A DNA stretch of 35,912 bases, from contig DFYO01000039.1 of NCBI GenBank assembly GCA_002381865.1, positions 94,746-130,657 of the forward strand, written 5' to 3'. The first letter of the stretch is position 1. Every line of letters begins with the position of its first letter. The notes beneath the pieces were generated by a model, which saw only the letters and a program-made list of their open reading frames with translations, did no database searches and was not told the origin of the DNA. The position numbers and the translations under genes are program-made. This DNA comes from Clostridiales bacterium UBA4080. Lineage in GTDB: Bacteria > Bacillota > Clostridia > Lachnospirales > Vallitaleaceae. Shown piece by piece: positions 7,669 to 16,152 of the stretch.

Positions 7669-8589
7669 TTATTCACCTACTTGGTCTAATATATATGGAG
7701 TCATCTGATATACATAATAGTTTAGCCAATTTGAATAAAGCAAATGCGCATGACTTCTCCAAGTTGATGGAGGCTTAGCTTTTTCATTATCATTTGGAAA
7801 ATAGTTTTTAGGAATTTCAATTGGAAGTCCCTTGTCTTTATCTCTAAAATATTCCTGCATTAACGTATCTGCATCATATTCCGAATGACCTGTTACAAAA
7901 ATCTGCTTTTCATCCTTAGAAACCACAATATATACACCTGACTCTTCTGATTCTGTAATCAGCTCAAGATTTGGATTATTAATTATATCCTCTCTTGATA
8001 CAGTTGTATGTCTTGAATGAGGCACTAAAAATTCATCATCAAAGCCTCTTAAAAGCGGAACATGGTCAACGGCTATTGTATGCTTGAAAATCCCAAACAT
8101 TTTTTGTGGCAAGGCTTCCTTTTTTACACCATAATGGTAATAAAGACCTGCCTGTGCTCCCCAGCAAATATGAAAGGTCGAAGTAACATTGTGCTTTGTC
8201 CATTCCATTATTTCTGTCAGCTCTTTCCAATATGCCACCTCTTCAAAATCCATTTGTTCTATAGGTGCTCCCGTAATAATCATACCATCAAACTTACGCC
8301 CTTTTATTTCTTCGAAGGTTGTGTAAAAAGCTAAAAGATGATCTGCGGAGGTGTTTTTTGATTGATAGGTTTTAGGATTAAGCAAGGTTATCTCTAACTG
8401 AAGAGGACTATTACTTAACATTCTTAGTATTTGAGTTTCAGTTTGTTGCTTTAGCGGCATTAGATTTAGTATTATAATCTGTAACGGACGTATGTCCTGA
8501 TGTGTCGCTCTGTTTTCGTCCATTATAAATATGTTTTCGCCCTGCAGAATTTTTTTTGCAGGTAAATTATTGTCGATTTTAATTGGCAC
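7669..8589 (-). CDS. metA: Homoserine O-acyltransferase MetA, probably acetyl-CoA type
   Basis: First committed step of methionine synthesis: acylation of homoserine. The 306-aa protein is full length. The catalytic cysteine is Cys142 in HICWGAQAG, with the His/Glu pair in TGHSEYD. Residue 111 is Glu (TGAPIEQ). Established work on MetA enzymes shows that Glu at this position favours acetyl-CoA, while Gly favours succinyl-CoA, so O-acetylhomoserine is the predicted product despite the common 'succinyltransferase' label. The start is a GTG preceded by AAAGGGTGA. It heads an operon with the M55 peptidase. The leader contains short open frames but no S-box or T-box that I can recognise. Confidence 0.95.
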   Translation of the reverse strand: MPIKIDNNLPAKKILQGENIFIMDENRATHQDIRPLQIIILNLMPLKQQTETQILRMLSNSPLQLEITLLNPKTYQSKNTSADHLLAFYTTFEEIKGRKFDGMIITGAPIEQMDFEEVAYWKELTEIMEWTKHNVTSTFHICWGAQAGLYYHYGVKKEALPQKMFGIFKHTIAVDHVPLLRGFDDEFLVPHSRHTTVSREDIINNPNLELITESEESGVYIVVSKDEKQIFVTGHSEYDADTLMQEYFRDKDKGLPIEIPKNYFPNDNEKAKPPSTWRSHAHLLYSNWLNYYVYQMTPYILDQVGE

Positions 8590-8631
8590 TTCTATTCACC
8601 CTTTGTATTTATTATATTTTCATTGCAAAAA

Positions 8632-8703
8632 TCAATCGCCTTCAGCATTCGCAGCTCCCTTCTTATACAACCAAGCTCTGCTTATGCCTCTGTAGCTGTT
8701 CAA
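8632..8703 (-). CDS. Possible short leader ORF upstream of metA
   Basis: A TTG-started frame of 23 codons (ending ...YKKGAANAEGD, stop TGA) lies in the metA leader with AGGAG four bases upstream. A second frame overlaps its end: an ATG 18-codon ORF that stops two bases before the metA GTG. They could be leader peptides coupling translation to metA, or chance. I do not recognise the peptide. Neither contains methionine codons beyond the start, which argues against simple methionine attenuation. Confidence 0.22.
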   Translation of the reverse strand: MNSYRGISRAWLYKKGAANAEGD

Positions 8704-8763
8704 ACAGCTCCTAATTAATAAAGCGATAAAATATGAGAGCTTTTGCTCCATTCTTCAAATAAT

Positions 8764-8792
8764 AGTATACACCCATTTAATTGCAAGGTAAA
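8764..8792 (-). promoter_or_regulatory. Promoter of metA-dppA
   Basis: TTTACC (8792-8787), 17 bp and TATACT (8769-8764) on the minus strand. It implies a leader of about 170 nt, which contains small hairpins such as AGCTGTT-TG-AACAGCT near 8693-8708. Confidence 0.5.
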
Positions 8793-8838
8793 GTTTTTAG
8801 TTTTTCTGCTTCTTATATACGGTATATCTATTATTTCT

Positions 8839-8867
8839 TTGTTATATTATAGTGAATATGGTAAAAT
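8839..8867 (+). promoter_or_regulatory. Promoter of aldo/keto reductase gene
   Basis: TTGTTA (8839-8844), 17 bp and TAAAAT (8862-8867) on the plus strand, about 40 bases before the start codon. It diverges from the metA promoter. Confidence 0.6.
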
Positions 8868-8906
8868 AACTTTTAGTAATATAATAATAAAAAAGAGGTA
8901 CGTAAA

Positions 8907-9716
8907 ATGAATCCGATTCCATCCATTACCTTAAATAACAATATAGAAATGCCTGTTCTTGGACTAGGTACAAGAATGCTCAAATTTGTAAAAGCTGAAA
9001 AAGCAGTTGCTCACGCACTAGAAGCAGGCTATCGAAGCATTGATACTTCCAACATATTCAGTAACGAAGCCAATATAGGCAAGGCTTTGAAAGAAAGCAA
9101 TATAGAAAGAAGCGAGCTTTTTCTTTCAAATAAAGTTTTTACAAGCAACCAAAGCAAGGAGTCAATAATTAAGGCCTTTAACAAAACTAGATTAAACTTA
9201 AACACCGACTATCTGGACCTTTATTTGCTGCATGGTCCTGCTCAAAATCTTTTTGGTGCTTGGGAAACTTTGATAGAGCTATATGACAAGGGCTTTGTTC
9301 GTGCAATCGGGATATGCAATACCAATATAAAATATCTGAAAATGATAGAACACGAAAACTATATGCTCCCTCTTATTAACCAGCTTGAATACAATCCTTA
9401 TATAACTCAGCTTGAGCTCGTTGATTACTGCAAGCAAAAATCTATTCAGGTTGAAGCTTGGGGTCCTCTTGCAAGAGGTGAAGTTTTAGATAACAAAAAA
9501 ATAATAGCAATAAGCCAAAAATACGAAAAGACCCCTGCACAGATAGTATTGCGTTGGGAATTACAAAATGATCTAATTGTAATTCCTAGTTCAAAAAACC
9601 CTAAAAGGCTTAAAGAAAATACAGAAATTTTTAATTTTTCCATTTGCGAAGAAGATATGGCTACCTTGCATTCTATTAACTCTAATCGCCGCTGGATGTG
9701 GTCTTATGGCAGTTGA
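8907..9716 (+). CDS. Aldo/keto reductase family protein lacking the catalytic Tyr
   Basis: Protein of 269 aa with the aldo/keto reductase TIM-barrel pattern: MPVLGLGT at the N terminus, AGYRSIDTS, LFLSNKV, DYLDLYLLHGP and an IPSSKNPKRLKEN-type NADPH-binding end. The family tetrad is Asp-Tyr-Lys-His. Asp46, Lys76 and His109 are present, but the position normally occupied by the general-acid Tyr is Phe51 (DTSNIFSNE, codon TTC). Also unusual: PxxR-like residues of active reductases such as HWP are HGP here. It may have altered or lost carbonyl-reductase activity, or act as a binding or regulatory protein. The ribosome site GAGGT is modest. It stands alone between divergent metA and the Cache genes. 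Confidence 0.88.
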   Translation: MNPIPSITLNNNIEMPVLGLGTRMLKFVKAEKAVAHALEAGYRSIDTSNIFSNEANIGKALKESNIERSELFLSNKVFTSNQSKESIIKAFNKTRLNLNTDYLDLYLLHGPAQNLFGAWETLIELYDKGFVRAIGICNTNIKYLKMIEHENYMLPLINQLEYNPYITQLELVDYCKQKSIQVEAWGPLARGEVLDNKKIIAISQKYEKTPAQIVLRWELQNDLIVIPSSKNPKRLKENTEIFNFSICEEDMATLHSINSNRRWMWSYGS

Positions 9717-9732
9717 TAATATATCTACGTTG

Positions 9733-9762
9733 TTCACAAAGGTCATTTTTATGTAGTATAAT
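9733..9762 (+). promoter_or_regulatory. Promoter of the tandem Cache-sensor genes
   Basis: TTCACA (9733-9738), 18 bp and perfect TATAAT (9757-9762). The ribosome site GAGGTGA and the ATG at 9781 follow closely. Confidence 0.5.
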
Positions 9763-9780
9763 ATAATCTGAGGTGATCTT

Positions 9781-10815
9781 ATGAATCCTAGGAACAATGC
9801 TCTTGTTTTTGTTCTTTCATTATTTATATTTTTCTCAATAATAATTACTATTATCTTTTATTCTAATTCGATAAAGGCTATTAATGATGCCTCAAAGGAT
9901 TCACTCTTAAATACTTTGGAATCCAATGCAAAGGCAATTGAAAATCTTCTTTATTCTAATGAAATGGTTACAAATGCTTTAGCTAGCATAATAGAAACGT
10001 CTCTTCCTTCATACCTTGAAGATAATAGTGAACTAAGCGTTTCAGACTATAAAAGCAGTATATCTTATTTGTTTTTAAATACAATAAAAATTTTTGACGT
10101 GAGGTCTGGCTGGGTTTATTTTAACAGTGATACAACCAAACCTTTAGGTAGTCTTGCATACAGAAAAGAAGGAAAAGCATATTATTCTCAATACGATAAT
10201 ACTATGTTAACCTCTGGCTTTAATAAATACTCATGGCTTGCGGAATTATCTCTAGCTAATAACAGCTGGTCTAGACCTTATTATTGGGAACCTTGGAATG
10301 AAACACTTATTTCAAATTTCAAAAAAATTCAAATTAATGGCAAGTCCTATGGATTGGTGGGCAGTGACGTTTTTTTAAAAGACATCACTTCAATTCTAAA
10401 TAATATGCAGTTGTTTCACTCCTCTAGAATCATCCTTGTTAACAATGAAAACACTATCCTCTATGATACAATCCCTGAGAATAAGGGGAAAAACTACCTT
10501 GAAATCGAAAATGCAAACTCCATATCCCTTTATAACAAATCAAAAACTGGAAAGCAAACCGAATATTATCAGGTGGAAGATCAACAAATACAGCATATTT
10601 TTGCATATAGCAGGCTTTCTAATCACTGGGTATTAATTACACAATCTAGCAAATACGAAGCATATCAAAATCTTCATTCATTGAATTTTATACTCCTTGT
10701 TATTTTCATTACATTAGTTTCACTTATTCAATTTTATTTTTACTATATTGAAAAATCCAATCACTCAGGAGAAAAAAATGAAAAGAATGCTTTTACAAAT
10801 TACGAACAAAAATAA
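9781..10815 (+). CDS. Sensor-only membrane protein with extracellular dCache-like domain (1)
   Basis: Protein of 344 aa: N-terminal membrane helix (about 7-29), a large extracellular domain (about 30-295), a second helix (about 302-324) and a short charged tail. The extracellular part has the pattern of double-Cache/PDC sensors: an alpha-helical entry, SGWVYFN, then SWSRPYYWEPWNE, GSDVFLKDI and a membrane-proximal subdomain (RIILVNNENTIL...). No kinase, GGDEF, HAMP or methyl-accepting domain follows, which is unusual because Cache domains normally feed an attached output. It overlaps the next gene, a paralogue sharing the PYYWEPW motif, by 38 bp. It could be a ligand-binding co-receptor for a separate signalling protein. 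The ligand is unknown. Confidence 0.7.
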   Translation: MNPRNNALVFVLSLFIFFSIIITIIFYSNSIKAINDASKDSLLNTLESNAKAIENLLYSNEMVTNALASIIETSLPSYLEDNSELSVSDYKSSISYLFLNTIKIFDVRSGWVYFNSDTTKPLGSLAYRKEGKAYYSQYDNTMLTSGFNKYSWLAELSLANNSWSRPYYWEPWNETLISNFKKIQINGKSYGLVGSDVFLKDITSILNNMQLFHSSRIILVNNENTILYDTIPENKGKNYLEIENANSISLYNKSKTGKQTEYYQVEDQQIQHIFAYSRLSNHWVLITQSSKYEAYQNLHSLNFILLVIFITLVSLIQFYFYYIEKSNHSGEKNEKNAFTNYEQK

Positions 10816-11773
10816 TCTGCAGGTAATAATTCTAAGTCTTTTTTGTGTGCTTACTATTACACTTCTTTTATATCATCAAACCTATAGAATTACACAAACC
10901 AGCTGTAGTGAAAAAGCCGAATCCGCTCTTTCCTTTCAAGCAAATATCATTGAGGGTAATATCAAAAAAACACAAATGCTTACTGGTCAGCTTAAAAACA
11001 TAGTTGAATCTAAAATACCCTATAGCAAAATCAAGGAAAACCCGGATTTAATAGAAAAATACAAGCAAGCTTTAAGGCCCTTGATACTTTCTACTATTAA
11101 ATCCTTTAATGCAAAAACAGGATGGGTGGTCTTTGATACTAATATAATAGAAAACGCTGGTATTGTCTCTTATTATTCTGTGGGCGAAACTTATATTCTT
11201 GAAAAAGAATACGATGTGCATAAGGATAATTATAGTAATGAAGCTTGGTGGGTAGATACTTTAAACAATGGGTATACTTGGACTTTACCTTATTACTGGG
11301 AGCCTTGGAAAACTCAGATTATTTCCTTTAGCCAGACTGCCTTTTCTAACAGCATTCCTATAGCAGCTGTAGGCTCAGAATTGTATTATAAAGATATTGA
11401 AGACAGCTTATCCTCAGCTAAGCTTTTTGATAATGCTCCAATTATTTTAATAAACGAGCAAAACATTATACTTTTTGATCCATTAAAAGAAAATATAGGC
11501 AAAGTATTTTCAGAGGTATATCCTGAATCTTATTCAGTTGTAAAAAAAGCAGAAGCATCAAAACCCAGTGAGGTTATTGATACTTCAACAAAATTTGAGC
11601 ATTCACTACTCGCCTATCATAGACTTTCAAATAATTGGATTTTGATTTCAGCTCCAAACACAAACAGTTTTTTTACGCAAATTGAGCTTTTAAGCTTGAA
11701 TATAATAATCATTATTCTAGCTTTTCTATTCTTTGTAATTTCTATTTATTTTTTCAAATTTATTATAAAATAA
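10778..11773 (+). CDS. Sensor-only membrane protein with extracellular dCache-like domain (2)
   Basis: Protein of 331 aa and a paralogue of the preceding gene: N-terminal helix (about 14-33), extracellular Cache-like region with TGWVVFDTN, TWTLPYYWEPWKT and GSELYYKDI, then a C-terminal helix (about 305-327) ending almost at once in the cytoplasm. Again there is no output domain. The frame is open from 10748, but the ATG at 10778 is six bases after AGGAG, so I use it. The gene starts inside its upstream paralogue, implying coupled translation and perhaps a stoichiometric complex. Its stop codon overlaps the 3' end of the convergent GGDEF/EAL gene by 11 bp. Confidence 0.7.
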   Translation: MKRMLLQITNKNNLQVIILSLFCVLTITLLLYHQTYRITQTSCSEKAESALSFQANIIEGNIKKTQMLTGQLKNIVESKIPYSKIKENPDLIEKYKQALRPLILSTIKSFNAKTGWVVFDTNIIENAGIVSYYSVGETYILEKEYDVHKDNYSNEAWWVDTLNNGYTWTLPYYWEPWKTQIISFSQTAFSNSIPIAAVGSELYYKDIEDSLSSAKLFDNAPIILINEQNIILFDPLKENIGKVFSEVYPESYSVVKKAEASKPSEVIDTSTKFEHSLLAYHRLSNNWILISAPNTNSFFTQIELLSLNIIIIILAFLFFVISIYFFKFIIK

Positions 11774-14009
11774 GTCCTAAGCTCTCCTTTGGAGCTGGCT
11801 TCCCAAATAAATAGCCTTGAATATAGTCACAACCTCTTTCTTTCAATATAATATACTGTGTTTCTCTTTCAACTCCCTCGGCAACAATCGACATTTTTAA
11901 TATTTTTGCAAGTCTTATTATATTTTCTAGTATTTCCAAATCCTTCTGGTTTGAATCAATATTGTCTATAAAGGATTTATCTATTTTCATAATATCTACA
12001 GGCAAGCTTTTCAAGTAGCTTAACGAAGAATACCCCGTTCCAAAATCATCTATCGAAATCTTAAATCCCATTTCTCTGAGTAAATATATATTGTTTATTG
12101 CATGGTTATATACTGTAATAAGGCTTGTTTCAGTTATTTCAATTGATATAAGTGTAGGATCAAAGTTTTTTGCAGTAGTTAAAGCCTTGACTTCTTCAAA
12201 AAAATAACTGTCCATAATCTGAAGCCCCGATACATTAATTGATACCGAATAGCTTTCTGCGCCTCTATTAAGATTTTTAATAAACATCCCTGCCTCAACA
12301 AAAACCCAAAGACTCATTTCATTAATAAATCCAATCGTTTCTGCCATAGGAATAAAAGCGGATGGGCTGAGTATTCCATACTTAACAGAGTTCCATCTAA
12401 TAAGAGCCTCATATCCTTTTATTTGTTTTGTTTGAGCATCAACTATAGGCTGGTAAAACAATATCAGCTCATTGTTTGCAATTGATTTTTTCAAATCCTC
12501 TTCCATTTCGACTTTTCGTGACACTTCATAAGCCATTATTTCGTCAAAGAAACAATAACCGCCTTTGCCTTTAGATTTAATGCTATATAATGCCAGCTCA
12601 GCATTTTTCATGAGAATTTCCTTGTCTTGCCCGTCACGAGGGGAAAAAGCAACTCCAATACTTGATTTTGGCTTTAAACTATGCTTGTTAATTATAATTT
12701 CTTCCTCTATCATATCTGAAATCTTTATTAAAATAGGCTGAATTGTGTTTTCGTCATATTCACCATACACTATTAAGCCAAATTCATCCCCACCCAATCT
12801 TGCAAAGCTTACATTGTGTTCTTTACATTTTATAAGTCTTGACGCAATTACGTTCAAAACCTTGTCTCCGCTTTCATGCCCCAAAATGTCATTAATGAAT
12901 TTGAAATCATCCAAATCAATAATTGCAATTGCAAAGCCTTCCTTTTCTTCTAGCTTAGTATCAATGTGCTGGCTAATCTCTTCATAGAAAAAGCTTCTAT
13001 TAGGGAGCATGGTAAGTGTATCATAATAGGCTAAAGTGTGAATTCTTGTATCCTTATGTTTCTTATCAGTAATATCAGATATAGCACCTGCAATTCTCTT
13101 GATATTACCTCTTCCATCTCTTAATGCCATTGCATTTTCTTCCAGCCAGCTAATGCTGTCTTGCAGCTGGCATTTGTATTCTATTGAATATTGGTTTCTT
13201 TTTCCTTCAAGCAGTTCTTTTCTAAGCTTTCTCAAAAAATAAGCATCATCTGGATTTATTGTTTTAATATGCAGCTTAGTAAAATCATCCTCCTTATAGT
13301 CCTTAATATTCAAATAACCTAGAGCTCTTTCTGAATAATATACCTCTTTGCTCAGATTATCATAATCCCACAAGCCATCCTGGCTTGCATCAAAAACAAG
13401 GCGATATCTTTCGTCGCTATTTGCAAGCGAAGTTTTTTGCTTTTCTATTAACTCTAGCTGATCATATATTTTATTCTCATAGCTTTTAAAATAGTCCATA
13501 ACCTTAAGAACAATATAGTTATAAATAAGTAAAAATCCAATCTGACTAAAATAATACGATACATCTAAATTAACATATTTATAAGGAAAAAAATAAAACA
13601 ATGCCAGATAAACTACAATCCCAAGACTCGCAAAGGATATTGCGACCTTTTTATTCAAGGAAATTATTATTATCGTTATATAGCTGTATATCAAGGAGCC
13701 ATAAAAAACTCCCAAATAATCCTTGATAGCAAAAAACGAAAACGCAAGTCCAATTACAGCAAGAACAATAAAGGCAAAATATTTTTTATCCTGATCCTTA
13801 ACAGCTCTATTAACATACAGTATTGCTATTGTTCTCACTATATTAAACAAAATATCTAAAAGAACAAAGCTACCCACAGCTCCAAGATAATAGCTTATGA
13901 CCGATATAACCGAGGAGTATACAAAAAATACAATTAGCATTCGGTATAATAGAATGTTAACCTGCAGTAGCAACTGCTTTCTATTTTCATTTCTGAAATC
14001 AAGTGTCAT
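11763..14009 (-). CDS. Membrane PAS-GGDEF-EAL c-di-GMP enzyme
   Basis: Protein of 748 aa. The N terminus (about 20-180) holds five or six membrane helices forming a MASE-like sensor. A PAS domain follows (about 195-320, ending DITDKK), then GGDEF (about 330-490) and EAL (about 505-745). GGDEF is intact (ARLGGDEFG), so a diguanylate cyclase is possible. The EAL side has YEALIRW, SINVSG, EITET, DDFGTGYSS and QGYLFGKP, consistent with an active phosphodiesterase. No RxxD inhibitory site precedes GGDEF. The start follows GGAGGG. The gene is convergent with two output-less Cache proteins that might modulate it, though this is speculative. Net activity cannot be told from sequence. Confidence 0.93.
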   Translation of the reverse strand: MTLDFRNENRKQLLLQVNILLYRMLIVFFVYSSVISVISYYLGAVGSFVLLDILFNIVRTIAILYVNRAVKDQDKKYFAFIVLAVIGLAFSFFAIKDYLGVFYGSLIYSYITIIIISLNKKVAISFASLGIVVYLALFYFFPYKYVNLDVSYYFSQIGFLLIYNYIVLKVMDYFKSYENKIYDQLELIEKQKTSLANSDERYRLVFDASQDGLWDYDNLSKEVYYSERALGYLNIKDYKEDDFTKLHIKTINPDDAYFLRKLRKELLEGKRNQYSIEYKCQLQDSISWLEENAMALRDGRGNIKRIAGAISDITDKKHKDTRIHTLAYYDTLTMLPNRSFFYEEISQHIDTKLEEKEGFAIAIIDLDDFKFINDILGHESGDKVLNVIASRLIKCKEHNVSFARLGGDEFGLIVYGEYDENTIQPILIKISDMIEEEIIINKHSLKPKSSIGVAFSPRDGQDKEILMKNAELALYSIKSKGKGGYCFFDEIMAYEVSRKVEMEEDLKKSIANNELILFYQPIVDAQTKQIKGYEALIRWNSVKYGILSPSAFIPMAETIGFINEMSLWVFVEAGMFIKNLNRGAESYSVSINVSGLQIMDSYFFEEVKALTTAKNFDPTLISIEITETSLITVYNHAINNIYLLREMGFKISIDDFGTGYSSLSYLKSLPVDIMKIDKSFIDNIDSNQKDLEILENIIRLAKILKMSIVAEGVERETQYIILKERGCDYIQGYLFGKPAPKESLGLIL

Positions 14010-14074
14010 AAATTCCCTCCTCTAAAGTCTTTTAAAACTATAACCTTACCTATTCAATATCTTATTTTATATTT

Positions 14075-15724
14075 TTATTGCCATATAGCATCGTAGATTG
14101 CTTTTCCAGGCGGAACCATTGGAAATACAAATTTACTTTGAGGAACATTACAATGAATTATGCATGGCTTATCATTTGAAAATGCCTCTTTAATTATTCC
14201 ATCAACATCATCTAGCTTATTAATAATGTAGCCCTCTGCTCCAAAGGATCTTGCAAATTGAACATAATCAATTTTATCCTCCAGGGTTGTTGCCGCAAAT
14301 CTTTTATCATAGAACAAATCCTGCCACTGTCTTACCATTCCCAAGGTATGATTATCCATTAAGAATATTTTTATAGGCAGCTTATGTCTTACTGCTGTTA
14401 CAATTTCGTTGAAATTCATTTTAAATGATCCATCACCTGTAATCATTATAACTCTATTTTCAGGATTTGCAAACTGTGCACCTAATGCTGCTCCAAATCC
14501 ATATCCCATTGTTCCTAATCCTCCCGAGGTTAACAGCTTATAAGGTTTTGCAAATGGATAGTTTTGTGCTGTCCACATCTGATGCTGTCCTACATCAGTA
14601 GTAACAATATCCTCCGAATTAGCATTTACACCAATTCTGCTTATAATATATGGCACATTAAGATGATCATCTTCTGGCTCACATCTATACTCCTGCTTAA
14701 GAGCTTTTATTTCTGCCTCCCACTCATTATTTTCCTTGCTTTGGGTATTATCAATCAAATACTTTAGACAGTTTTTTATATCTCCGGAAAGCCATTCATC
14801 TATTGGGATATTTTTATTGATTTCTGCGGGATCTATATCTATTTGAATAATTTTAGCCTGTTTAACAAACTTTTCATCATTTCCAACCACTCTGTCACTA
14901 AATCTTGTTCCAATGCAAATTAAAAGATCGCAGCTATTGACAGCTTTGTTAGAAACCATGGTTCCATGCATTCCTACCATACCCGTGCAAAGTCTGTGAT
15001 TTTTAGGAATAGAGCCTATTCCCATCAAGCTCGTTGTAACCGGTGCATCAATTTTTTCTGCAAATGCTACCAGCTCTTCTGCTGACCTAGAGCTTATTAC
15101 ACCTCCACCTGCAAATATCATAGGTCTTTTCGATTCATCTATAAGCTTTATAACATTTTTATTTTCCTGACAATCCTTTCTAACAATTTTTTTAGGCTCT
15201 TGTTTTTTATACTCTGCAATTTCCGAGGTTACATTCTTGGGAATATCAATTAACACCGGTCCCGGTCTTCCCGATTGTGCAATATAAAAAGCTTCTCTGA
15301 TTGTATCTGCAAGAACATTAACATCCTTAACCATATAGTTGTGCTTTGTTATAGGCATTGTTATTCCGAAAATATCAACCTCTTGAAAGCTGTCCTTTCC
15401 AAGCTTATTTACATCTACATTTCCTGTAAAGGCTACCATTGGTATGGAATCCATATAAGCTGTTGCAATGCCAGTAACAAGATTTGTTGCACCCGGCCCT
15501 GAGGTTGCAAGACATACTCCCACTCTGTTGCTTGATCTTGAATAACCATCAGCTGCATGTGCCGCACCCTGCTCATGTGATGTCATAATATGATGAATAA
15601 TATGTGAATTTTTATATAGCTCATCATATATATTAATTGTAGCCGCTCCTGGATAACCAAAAATTGTATCTACTCCCTGTTCCTTTAAGCATTCAATAAT
15701 TATTTGTGCTCCTGTTAGTTTCAT
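14075..15724 (-). CDS. ilvB: Acetolactate synthase large subunit (anabolic type)
   Basis: Thiamine-diphosphate enzyme making 2-acetolactate and 2-aceto-2-hydroxybutyrate for Val, Leu and Ile. The 549-aa protein shows the catalytic Glu51 (SHEQGAAHAADGYSR), the ThDP motif starting GDGSFKMNFNE, the anabolic-type signature LGMVRQWQDLFYDKRFA and a C-terminal VFPMVPPGKA. These separate it from the catabolic AlsS type. The frame runs to 15793 through the T-box terminator, but the ATG at 15724 has GGAGG and the standard MKLTGAQ start. No ilvN small subunit follows; the next gene downstream encodes the GGDEF/EAL protein. So the regulatory subunit is encoded elsewhere or absent. It is controlled by the T-box leader upstream. 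Confidence 0.95.
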   Translation of the reverse strand: MKLTGAQIIIECLKEQGVDTIFGYPGAATINIYDELYKNSHIIHHIMTSHEQGAAHAADGYSRSSNRVGVCLATSGPGATNLVTGIATAYMDSIPMVAFTGNVDVNKLGKDSFQEVDIFGITMPITKHNYMVKDVNVLADTIREAFYIAQSGRPGPVLIDIPKNVTSEIAEYKKQEPKKIVRKDCQENKNVIKLIDESKRPMIFAGGGVISSRSAEELVAFAEKIDAPVTTSLMGIGSIPKNHRLCTGMVGMHGTMVSNKAVNSCDLLICIGTRFSDRVVGNDEKFVKQAKIIQIDIDPAEINKNIPIDEWLSGDIKNCLKYLIDNTQSKENNEWEAEIKALKQEYRCEPEDDHLNVPYIISRIGVNANSEDIVTTDVGQHQMWTAQNYPFAKPYKLLTSGGLGTMGYGFGAALGAQFANPENRVIMITGDGSFKMNFNEIVTAVRHKLPIKIFLMDNHTLGMVRQWQDLFYDKRFAATTLEDKIDYVQFARSFGAEGYIINKLDDVDGIIKEAFSNDKPCIIHCNVPQSKFVFPMVPPGKAIYDAIWQ

Positions 15725-15785
15725 AATAATCCTCCTTATATAATTAATATAATAGTTGTTATTCCTGTATTTTTGAAAATAAAAA

Positions 15786-16055
15786 ACCTTCACCCTAAAC
15801 GCTTAGGGCGAAGGTAATCTCCGCGGTACCACCTAAATTTGCTAAAATAGCAATCTCAATATAATACAGGATGAATCCGATATTACTGCTTATATAACGG
15901 TAAGCTCCCGTTGAAGTCTACTTTCCTAGCTTGTAGGATTTCGGTCCACTGCTCCAAGGCTACCTTCCTTTGTATCGTCACGGAGAATTCTCACCAGCAT
16001 CTCCTCTCTTTGCTTTCTTTACAAAGTACTCTTCCTTTTCACTGCATTTATCTTA
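15786..16055 (-). ncRNA. T-box leader of ilvB with terminator
   Basis: On the minus strand the leader has the 14-nt T-box core GGTGGTACCGCGG (15833-15821), then a terminator stem (15815-15802 with 15799-15786) followed by a T-run. Upstream are a stem I with AAGAGTA, the AGAGAGGAGATGCTGGTGAG distal loop and a CCGTTA F-box. The CTTTGTA/TACAAAG helix brackets the specifier loop, whose 3' side is GAAGGTAG. Reading GTA (Val) fits the enzyme's pathway, but GGT (Gly) is possible by register. Uncharged tRNA binding should stabilise the antiterminator and turn ilvB on. Confidence 0.95.
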
Positions 16056-16061
16056 TATATA

Positions 16062-16090
16062 ATAATAAGTGAACTAAACCGCTTTGTCAA
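16062..16090 (-). promoter_or_regulatory. Promoter of T-box-ilvB
   Basis: Perfect -35 TTGACA (16090-16085), 17 bp and TATTAT (16067-16062) on the minus strand, directly before the leader RNA. Confidence 0.8.
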
Positions 16091-16152
16091 CTTTTTCTTG
16101 TAAGCATTTCATTTCAATCTTTTTAACCTCTTTTCAAACTAACCTTCATTCC

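Noticed and set aside
8590..8792. S-box (SAM) riboswitch before metA
   Set aside because: None of the conserved S-box segments are present in order; only small unrelated hairpins are seen.
11763..11773. Functional antisense overlap of the Cache and GGDEF/EAL gene ends
   Set aside because: An 11-bp convergent overlap of stop codons is common in compact genomes and needs no special explanation.
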